Shown here in pieces: positions 14,119 through 19,868 of a DNA stretch of 19,868 bases. The DNA is from an uncultured bacterium. GTDB lineage: Bacteria > Cyanobacteriota > Vampirovibrionia > Gastranaerophilales > Gastranaerophilaceae. Each line of letters opens with the position of its first letter. Within the stretch, counting starts at the first letter, position 1. The notes under the pieces are model-generated. The model was not told the DNA's origin. It saw nothing but the letters and a program-made list of their open reading frames with translations, and ran no database searches. Location of the stretch: the NCBI GenBank assembly GCA_902782905.1, contig CACZPB010000099.1:1-19868 (forward strand), read 5' to 3'. A program made the translations under genes and the position numbers.

Positions 14119-15816
14119 TTAACCTTCAACGGAAGCTAGCAGCGTATTAACTTCTGCAATTAAATCTTCGTTAGTTGTTTTGACAGCATTAATGAGTGCT
14201 TTTTTAAGCAGAGATTTTGCTTTATTTGGACTATTAAAGTTAATCATAAGTTCAGCAGCTGATTTATAATTTTGAGCAATTTCTTCTTTAGAATTTGTTT
14301 TTTCATAGTTTTTAACAGCTTCTGCATAGTACTTGAGCGCTTTATCGTTTTTCTTAAATTGTACGCAGGCATCTGCTGTATTACTCAAAACATAGCCTTT
14401 CATTGAGCAGTCAGCGGTTTGTTCCACAAGCTTTTTAGCTACATCATAGTATTCAAAAGCTTCTTCATTATATTTATCCGTAAAAATATTTGCCATTCTT
14501 GTAAGAGAATCTGATTGTCCGATTAAATCATCAGATTTGCCTGCATAAGAGATAGATGTCATATAATGTTTCATTGCAGGCTCTATTTGATTTACATCAT
14601 CGTAAATTTGCGCCATGGAGAAGTGGGCGCGTGATTTTACATTAACATCTGTTGTGTATTGAAGCGACTTGTTATAGCTGTTAAGAGCCTGTACAAAGTG
14701 GTCATTGTCGTCATAAATCTTTCCTATTTCGAGACAAATTCTTGATTGTGTTTCATTATCTTTAAGCTCTGATGCTCTGTTAAAAGCTTCTCTAAACATT
14801 GCCATCGCACGCTGCGGGTTGTTTGCAAAAGCTTGTTTTTTAGCTTCTACAAACAGAGATTTCAATTTTGTATCCTGTGGAATAATCGTAATATTTGGTT
14901 TTTGAGAAATCGTTTTCTGAGCTTGAATGAATTCTTCTTCCAAAGTCAATTCTTCAGGTTCGATTTCAATAACTTCTTGAGCTTCAGCATGAATTGATTC
15001 GGACTGGATTTCTTGCTGAGAGCTCTCTTGTGCTTGTACCGGTTCCTGTTCTTGTTGTGGTTGTTGCTCAGCCTTATTTTCTTGGTCAGGGAATTTTACC
15101 AAGAAATTCGGATTTACATCGTTTTCGTTGTAGCTATAATCTATTCTTTGCAAGAACAGAGCATCAAGCCAGTTTTGAACAACTTTTGACTCTTTATTAA
15201 GAGTTTCGGAAATATATTTATCCAGCAATGATGCTGCAATTTTCAGATTGCTCTGTACAAGATTAACTTGCGGGTGTGCGTCTCTAACTTGCTCTCCTAC
15301 AATTTCCAAATATCTGTTTACCTGTTCTTCGATTTCAGGCGGAGTCGCAATTGCTTTTATAGTGTTTCTAAAATCTTTTAAGATTTGTGCAATATTAATT
15401 CTGTTACTTCTTTGGGCAGCTTGAGATGCCGGTGCAGCCGCAGTTGGAGCCGCCGTATTTTGCGGTTGTGCCATTGCTGCCTGATATTGCATAGGGTTGA
15501 TTTGATTGCCTTGTACATGCCTTATCGGAGGCGGCGTATTTACTTTGTATGTTTGTGGTTGTGGAAATGCTTTTGGATAAGCATTTGCAGCAGGAGAATA
15601 CACGGCAGAGCGTTCGCCAATGATTACTTGGTCTTGACCCTGATTTTGAATATCTTCCGCTCTTCCGCGCGCTACCACTTGGGAATTTTGACCCTGTTGT
15701 TGGTCTTGGGCATTCTGATTGTGACCGTCTTTGTCGGTCTCGCCACCATTTGCCTTATAGTTCCCATTTGCCTGTGTATACGGGCGCGGGCGTATTGTAT
15801 TCATTGTGTTAAACAC
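14119..15816 (-). CDS. TPR protein with disordered Gln-rich N-terminus
   Basis: 565 aa. The start GTG 15816 has AGGAAGG 9 nt upstream; an ATG four codons later would be 21 nt from it. Residues 1-138 are low-complexity and rich in Gln, Asn, Pro and Ala. Residues 139-245 form a helical block (NIAQILKDFRNTIKAI..., SNLKIAASLLDKYISETL). Residues 246-300 are a Gln/Glu-rich acidic linker. Residues 317-565 hold about six tetratricopeptide-type helix pairs (FVEAKKQAFANNPQRAMAMFREAF, SRICLEIGKIYDDNDHFVQALNSYNKSL, and so on). No signal peptide or membrane segment, so it is probably a cytoplasmic scaffold. Partner and process are unknown. It is monocistronic, with its own terminator. Confidence 0.75.
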   Translation of the reverse strand: MFNTMNTIRPRPYTQANGNYKANGGETDKDGHNQNAQDQQQGQNSQVVARGRAEDIQNQGQDQVIIGERSAVYSPAANAYPKAFPQPQTYKVNTPPPIRHVQGNQINPMQYQAAMAQPQNTAAPTAAAPASQAAQRSNRINIAQILKDFRNTIKAIATPPEIEEQVNRYLEIVGEQVRDAHPQVNLVQSNLKIAASLLDKYISETLNKESKVVQNWLDALFLQRIDYSYNENDVNPNFLVKFPDQENKAEQQPQQEQEPVQAQESSQQEIQSESIHAEAQEVIEIEPEELTLEEEFIQAQKTISQKPNITIIPQDTKLKSLFVEAKKQAFANNPQRAMAMFREAFNRASELKDNETQSRICLEIGKIYDDNDHFVQALNSYNKSLQYTTDVNVKSRAHFSMAQIYDDVNQIEPAMKHYMTSISYAGKSDDLIGQSDSLTRMANIFTDKYNEEAFEYYDVAKKLVEQTADCSMKGYVLSNTADACVQFKKNDKALKYYAEAVKNYEKTNSKEEIAQNYKSAAELMINFNSPNKAKSLLKKALINAVKTTNEDLIAEVNTLLASVEG

Positions 15817-15844
15817 TTGTACCGTCCTTCCTTTAATAATATCG

Positions 15845-15861
15845 GAATATTATTAATATTC
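15845..15861. promoter_or_regulatory. 17-bp AT-rich palindrome upstream of the TPR gene
   Basis: GAATATTATTAATATTC is a perfect palindrome (8-bp arms, centre T), 29 bp upstream of the TPR start and about 150 bp from the uvrB promoter. It could be a dimeric repressor site or simply a chance in AT-rich DNA. Confidence 0.3.
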
Positions 15862-15972
15862 TTGACTTGTATAGCTAAATTTCATCCGTTTAGATGATAT
15901 CTTATTAATGATAAATTTTTAAAAGTCATGGTATTGGCTAAAAATAAAAAAGTAACAAACTCACTTATTTGC

Positions 15973-15998
15973 TTCGGCATTTTTAAAATTCTGCCGAA
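15973..15998. repeat. Inverted repeat TTCGGCA / TGCCGAA upstream of uvrB
   Basis: Seven-base perfect arms (15973-15979, 15992-15998) with a 12-nt AT-only-like centre. The right arm runs into CGAACAAAAATTTCG (15995-16009), which abuts the uvrB -35 box. It might be an operator; it does not match a known LexA box well. Confidence 0.35.
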
Positions 15999-16009
15999 CA
16001 AAAATTTCG

Positions 16010-16038
16010 TTGAATAAATATACCTTGCATGTGATAAT
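16010..16038 (+). promoter_or_regulatory. uvrB promoter, leaderless arrangement
   Basis: TTGAAT (16010-16015), 17-nt spacer, GATAAT (16033-16038) preceded by an extended -10 TGT. The uvrB ATG at 16045 is 6 nt after the -10, at the expected transcription start, and there is no Shine-Dalgarno sequence between. Confidence 0.55.
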
Positions 16039-16044
16039 TGTGTT

Positions 16045-18027
16045 ATGCAAAGAAAGTTTGAAATAGTTTCTAAATACAAACCCTCAGGAGATCAGCCAAA
16101 GGCTATTGATTCGCTTGTTGAGGGACTTAACAGAGGAGATGACAGCCAAACTCTTTTAGGTATCACCGGCTCAGGTAAAACGTTTACAATTGCAAACGTA
16201 ATTGAGCGGGTTCAAAAACCGACACTCATTATTGCACATAACAAGACACTTGCAGCACAGCTTTATAATGAATTTAAAGAACTTTTTCCAAATAATGCCG
16301 TAGAATACTTTATTTCTTACTACGATTATTATCAGCCGGAAGCCTATATTCCAAGAACTGATACTTATATAGAAAAATCAGCAAGCATTAACGAAGAAAT
16401 TGACCGCTTAAGACACAATACAACTCGAAGCCTGTATGAAAGGAATGATGTCATAATCGTTGCTTCAGTCAGCTGCATATATGGTTTGGGACTTCCTGAA
16501 AGCTATTTTAGAGGAACAATTCAAGTATCTGTCGGTGATACTTTAGAGCGCAATGACCTGATTAAACACCTTGTTATGACAAGGTACACAAGAAATGACT
16601 TAGTGCTTGAGCGCGCAACCTTTAGAGCAAGAGGCGATATTTTAGAAATTATGCCCGCTTACGAAAAAATTATTACAAGAATTTATTTCTTTGGTGATGA
16701 AATAGAAAAAATTGTAAGAATTGATAATACCACAGGAGAAATCCTTGAAGCACCTGAGAGCGTTTATATCTACCCTGCTGTGCACTATATCGCATACGAT
16801 GAAAATGAAGATGAAACTATAGCAATGATTCGAGCAGAGCTTAAAAACAGAGTGACGGAGCTTGAGAGCGAAAACAAAATCCTTGAATCACAAAGACTAC
16901 AACAGAGAGTAAAGTATGATATCGAAATGATTAAAGAGATGGGGTATTGTACGGGAATTGAAAATTATTCAAGAATAATTGAGCGCAGACCTGTAGGTTC
17001 TGCTCCTGCAACACTTTTAGATTATTTTCAAGGAGATTTTTTGACCGTTATTGATGAATCTCACGTTACACTTCCTCAGTTAAACGGAATGTACCACGGA
17101 GATGCATCCAGAAAACAAACACTTGTTGATTTTGGCTTTAGACTCCCTTGTGCAAAAGATAACAGACCTTTAAAATGGGATGAATTTTTTGCAAAAGTCG
17201 GACAGAAGATTTATATCTCAGCGACCCCGAGTGATTTTGAAAAACAAACCTCACAAAACTTGGTTGAGCAAATAATAAGACCAACTGGGCTTGTTGATCC
17301 TAAGATTTCTGTGCGACCGATTGAGAGTCAAATACCTGATTTGAAACAAGAAATTTCAAAACGTGCCAAGAAAGATGAGCGAGTTTTGATTACAACATTA
17401 ACAAAACGAATGGCAGAAGACTTGTGCGATTATTTCTTGCAGGAAGGAATAAGGGTCAGATATCTGCACAGCGGAATTCAATCAATAGAACGTGTTGAAA
17501 TTTTGAGAGACTTAAGACTCGGAGAGTTTGATGTCTTAATAGGCGTAAACCTGTTAAGAGAAGGGCTTGATATTCCGGAAGTTTCTTTGGTTGCAATAAT
17601 GGATGCCGACAAAGAAGGATTCTTGAGGTCTGAAACAAGCCTTATCCAGACTATAGGTCGTGCGGCACGTAATGCTTGCGGCGAAGTTATTATGTATGCG
17701 GACAAAATTACGGAATCTATGCAAAAAGCAATAGATGAAACAAACCGCCGACGTGAAATTCAGCTTGAATATAACAAAAAATACGGAATTGTTCCGCAAA
17801 CGATTAAAAAACCTATTGAAAACAACCTTCTGTCACTCGTTGCAAGCTATAGAGACTTTGAAGATATTGTTGCCGAAGAAATGGTTGATTTGGGTATTGA
17901 TAAAAAAGATTTGCCGAAACTCATCTCAAAACTCGAAAAAGATATGCATAAAGCCGCTAAAATACTTGATTTTGAACGTGCAGCAGAGATTAGAGACCAA
18001 CTCAAAAAACTCAGAGAAATGGTATAA
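16045..18027 (+). CDS. uvrB: Excinuclease ABC subunit B (UvrB)
   Basis: 660 aa, normal length. UvrB verifies DNA damage handed over by UvrA and recruits UvrC for incision in nucleotide excision repair. Motifs: Walker A GITGSGKT 39-46, the beta-hairpin region YDYYQPEAYIP at 93-103, DESH box 337-340, TATP-type ISATPSD at 391-397, motif VI QTIGRAARN 535-543, and the C-terminal UVR helical hairpin at about 625-656 (KLEKDMHKAAKILDFERAAEIRD) that contacts UvrC. uvrA and uvrC are not in the window. Its own promoter touches the start codon; the next gene follows after 97 bp. Confidence 0.97.
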   Translation: MQRKFEIVSKYKPSGDQPKAIDSLVEGLNRGDDSQTLLGITGSGKTFTIANVIERVQKPTLIIAHNKTLAAQLYNEFKELFPNNAVEYFISYYDYYQPEAYIPRTDTYIEKSASINEEIDRLRHNTTRSLYERNDVIIVASVSCIYGLGLPESYFRGTIQVSVGDTLERNDLIKHLVMTRYTRNDLVLERATFRARGDILEIMPAYEKIITRIYFFGDEIEKIVRIDNTTGEILEAPESVYIYPAVHYIAYDENEDETIAMIRAELKNRVTELESENKILESQRLQQRVKYDIEMIKEMGYCTGIENYSRIIERRPVGSAPATLLDYFQGDFLTVIDESHVTLPQLNGMYHGDASRKQTLVDFGFRLPCAKDNRPLKWDEFFAKVGQKIYISATPSDFEKQTSQNLVEQIIRPTGLVDPKISVRPIESQIPDLKQEISKRAKKDERVLITTLTKRMAEDLCDYFLQEGIRVRYLHSGIQSIERVEILRDLRLGEFDVLIGVNLLREGLDIPEVSLVAIMDADKEGFLRSETSLIQTIGRAARNACGEVIMYADKITESMQKAIDETNRRREIQLEYNKKYGIVPQTIKKPIENNLLSLVASYRDFEDIVAEEMVDLGIDKKDLPKLISKLEKDMHKAAKILDFERAAEIRDQLKKLREMV

Positions 18028-18077
18028 AGCCACAATTTGACTGCTGTATTTATTTTTAATATTATTTAGTAAAGTAC

Positions 18078-18112
18078 CCTCCCCTTGATGGAGGACTGAA
18101 ATCTTAGATTTC
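18078..18112 (+). promoter_or_regulatory. Two adjacent hairpins before the PLP-enzyme gene
   Basis: CCTCC (18078-18082) pairs with GGAGG (18090-18094), and GAAATCT (18098-18104) with AGATTTC (18106-18112). CTCC could instead pair with GGAG at 18118-18121, the likely ribosome site 3 nt before the ATG, so translation control is imaginable. No known riboswitch is recognised; it may be a dispersed repeat. Confidence 0.3.
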
Positions 18113-18124
18113 TGGACGGAGAAT

Positions 18125-19348
18125 ATGAATTACGATTTTAAACAAGCTGAAAAAGAGTTAGAAAAAGAATTTGATTATATAAACGAGATTAGAGACTATA
18201 ATCAGAGAAAGGTTTTAGAAGCTTTTTTTGATAATAAGGTTGCACCGGAACATTTTTATACGGTTTCTGGTTACGGGCATGACGATTTGGGCAGAGAGGT
18301 TTTGGACAAAACTTTTGCGCAAGTATTTAAGGCAGAAAAAGCGCTGGTTAGAATTCACTTTGCATCAGGTACACATACCCTTGCCTGTGCACTTTTTGGA
18401 AATCTAAGAGCAGGAGATAAACTAATATCTGTTGCAGGCGCCCCTTACGATACTATGCAGGAAGTTATCGGAACGGCAGGAGACGAAGAAACAAAACGTT
18501 CTTCACTTATAGGGAACTGCGTTTTGTACGATGAAGTTCCGCTTTTGGATGGTTCAGATGTGGATTACAAAAAACTTGAGGCGATGATTGATAATACCAC
18601 TACAATGGTGCTTATTCAACGCTCTAAAGGATATTCTACAAGGAAATCGCTTTCAATTGATGATATAGAGCGAATTTGTAAAGTTGTGAAGTCAAAAAAT
18701 CCTGATTGTATTTGCTTTGTCGATAATTGTTACGGCGAGTTTGTAGATAAACGCGAACCGTTAGAAGTCGGCGCAGACTTAATTGGCGGCTCACTTATTA
18801 AAAACCCCGGCGGCGGAATTGTAGAAGCCGGAGGCTATATAGCAGGTAAGGGTTTATATGTTGATAGAGCCGCAAACCGTTTGACAGCCCCCGGAATTGG
18901 GTCAGAAGGCGGAGCAATGTTTAATCAGCACAGATTGATATTCCAAGGCTTGTTCATGGCACCTTCTGTCGTTTCAGAAGCGGTTAAGGGAGCTGTTTTA
19001 GCAGCAAAGGTTTTTGAAGATATCGGATTTAATTCAATACCAAAATATAATGAAAAAAGAACGGATATTATACAAAATATAATCTTTGGTGACGGAGATA
19101 AGTTGGAGGAGTTTTGCAGAACTATTCAATCACTCTCACCTGTAAACGGATATGTAACACCTATCCCTGAGTATATTCCGGGGTATGAAGATAAAGTAAT
19201 TATGGCAGGTGGAACTTTTATTGAAGGTTCAACGATTGAACTTTCCGCTGACGGCCCTATGAGAGCACCATATGCGGCTTATATGCAGGGCGGATTAAAT
19301 TATGCACATGTAAAAATATGCTTAGAAGAAATGGTAAAAAAATTGTAG
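18125..19348 (+). CDS. Methionine gamma-lyase-family PLP enzyme (COG4100, 'aluminium resistance protein')
   Basis: 407 aa. It matches the Met_gamma_lyase (YnbB-like) family of fold-type I PLP enzymes. Signatures: N-terminal helices ending in HFYTVSGYGHDDLGRE (43-58), the family's SGTHTLACALFGNLRPGD-like segment at 81-98, the cofactor-phosphate region, D200 in FVDNCYGEF for the pyridine nitrogen, and the Schiff-base lysine K226 in GGSLIKNPGGG. The family is usually annotated as methionine gamma-lyase or aluminium resistance; the true substrate, probably a sulphur amino acid or cystathionine-like compound, is not fixed. The start ATG 18125 has GGACGGAG just upstream. A DUF4870-like gene follows by 9 bp, so they are cotranscribed. 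Confidence 0.88.
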   Translation: MNYDFKQAEKELEKEFDYINEIRDYNQRKVLEAFFDNKVAPEHFYTVSGYGHDDLGREVLDKTFAQVFKAEKALVRIHFASGTHTLACALFGNLRAGDKLISVAGAPYDTMQEVIGTAGDEETKRSSLIGNCVLYDEVPLLDGSDVDYKKLEAMIDNTTTMVLIQRSKGYSTRKSLSIDDIERICKVVKSKNPDCICFVDNCYGEFVDKREPLEVGADLIGGSLIKNPGGGIVEAGGYIAGKGLYVDRAANRLTAPGIGSEGGAMFNQHRLIFQGLFMAPSVVSEAVKGAVLAAKVFEDIGFNSIPKYNEKRTDIIQNIIFGDGDKLEEFCRTIQSLSPVNGYVTPIPEYIPGYEDKVIMAGGTFIEGSTIELSADGPMRAPYAAYMQGGLNYAHVKICLEEMVKKL

Positions 19349-19357
19349 GAGAAAATT

Positions 19358-19705
19358 ATGAAACCAATTATGCCAATATTTAGAGAAGATAGAGACAAAT
19401 TAATCGCAGTATCGGTTGTTCTGCTCTCGCTGTTTTTCTTTTTTATACCTTCTATGTTGGTAATTTTATTTGGTAAAAATTACATAGATGAAAACAGCTA
19501 TAATATATCCAAAGCTACCTTCAATTTCGAATTGTTTATATTTTTGGTATCACTTGTATGTATTATACCAATAATCGGGTGGCTAATCGGACTAATATTG
19601 GTTCCTATCTTATATATCTGGAATGTTATCGTTATCGTTTTAGCGTTATGCGCAATTGCAAAAGGCTCAGAGGTAAAAATTCCTACTCCATTTGAATTTG
19701 TATAG
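19358..19705 (+). CDS. DUF4870-like small membrane protein
   Basis: 115 aa. The start ATG 19358 has AGGAG 6 nt upstream, the site overlapping the previous gene's stop. Three hydrophobic segments: about 14-38, 60-80 and 82-101. The motif FNFELF (55-60) before the second segment and the closing KGSEVKIPTPFEF (102-114) fit DUF4870/Tic20-like proteins (NFQLS... and KG..Y.YP). Function is unknown; the pairing with the PLP enzyme may only be positional. No clear terminator follows before the tRNA gene. Confidence 0.7.
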   Translation: MKPIMPIFREDRDKLIAVSVVLLSLFFFFIPSMLVILFGKNYIDENSYNISKATFNFELFIFLVSLVCIIPIIGWLIGLILVPILYIWNVIVIVLALCAIAKGSEVKIPTPFEFV

Positions 19706-19783
19706 TTAAGTATTTATACAGATGTAATAATAACTATAAAAAGCATGGATTTTCCCTCTTTACAAAAAAAAATTAGCATGTAT

Positions 19784-19789
19784 TATAAT
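19784..19789 (+). promoter_or_regulatory. -10 box of the tRNA-Ala gene
   Basis: Perfect TATAAT 15 nt before the first base of the tRNA. A TTTACA at 19759-19764 could be the -35 but the spacer would be 19 nt. Expected start near 19796. Confidence 0.45.
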
Positions 19790-19804
19790 AAATGTTAGAC
19801 CGAT

Positions 19805-19868
19805 GGGGGTTTAGCTCAGCTGGTAGAGCATCTGCTTTGCACGCAGAGGGTCAGGAGTTCGAATCTCC
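19805..19868 (+). tRNA. tRNA-Ala (TGC), 3' end cut by the window
   Basis: The 5' acceptor strand GGGGGTT is followed by T8-A9, the D arm GCTC/GAGC, the anticodon stem TCTGC/GCAGA with loop TTTGCAC (anticodon TGC), the variable segment GGGTC and the T arm AGGAG-TTCGAAT-CTCC. The last T-stem base, the 3' acceptor strand and any CCA lie outside the window. Confidence 0.95.

Noticed and set aside
18028..18124. SAM riboswitch before the methionine gamma-lyase-family gene
   Set aside because: At 97 bp the region is short and shows none of the SAM-I four-way junction or other SAM riboswitch core motifs.
1..19868. CRISPR array or known defence island
   Set aside because: No regularly spaced direct repeats, cas genes, restriction-modification or toxin-antitoxin genes were recognised on either strand.

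Overview
The window comes from an AT-rich bacterium with a two-membrane (Gram-negative type) envelope. It carries a very long AsmA-like envelope protein, several secreted or membrane proteins, and housekeeping genes (xer recombinase, engB, recG, uvrB, tRNA-Ala). My best guess is a non-photosynthetic relative of cyanobacteria (Vampirovibrionia/Melainabacteria, for example a gut Gastranaerophilales). The guess rests on the AT-rich codon use, the RecG with an N-terminal extension like that of cyanobacterial RecG, and the mix of WYL regulators, a COG4100-type PLP enzyme and an AsmA protein. It is inferred from gene style; no marker gene here proves it.

Layout. 1-941 (minus): 5' part of a membrane-anchored class A beta-lactamase-fold serine hydrolase that lacks the deacylation glutamate. 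1102-1410 (plus): small Asn-rich secreted protein, tail to tail with a Xer-type tyrosine recombinase (1407-2321, minus). 2385-5313 (plus): a compact run of a small unknown gene, engB, two tandem WYL-type regulators, and a small HTH gene broken by one in-frame stop. 5430-9996 (minus): an AsmA-like gene followed by a lone sugar ABC-transporter permease. 9997-10486: a gene-poor stretch holding several inverted repeats and a very strong terminator. 10487-11424: divergent pair, a secreted coiled-coil protein and a YkgJ-like cysteine-cluster protein. 11645-15816 (minus): recG and a TPR protein. 16045-19705 (plus): uvrB, a methionine gamma-lyase-family PLP enzyme and a DUF4870-like membrane protein. 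The window ends inside a tRNA-Ala(TGC) gene.

Functional threads. DNA maintenance: Xer recombinase, RecG, UvrB. Envelope: serine hydrolase, AsmA-like protein, secreted small proteins, ABC permease. Regulation: the WYL pair plus the broken HTH gene, which look like one former transcription unit. Three genes (ykgJ-like, recG, uvrB) have a TATAAT-like box only 6-8 nt before the start codon and no Shine-Dalgarno sequence, so they may be read from leaderless mRNAs, while their neighbours carry clear AGGAG sites.

I found no CRISPR array, prophage, insertion sequence or obvious new defence system. The most unusual items are the WYL-WYL-HTH cluster, the AsmA/permease pairing, the hydrolase with its altered omega loop, the candidate leaderless genes, and the cluster of inverted repeats near 10.1-10.5 kb.
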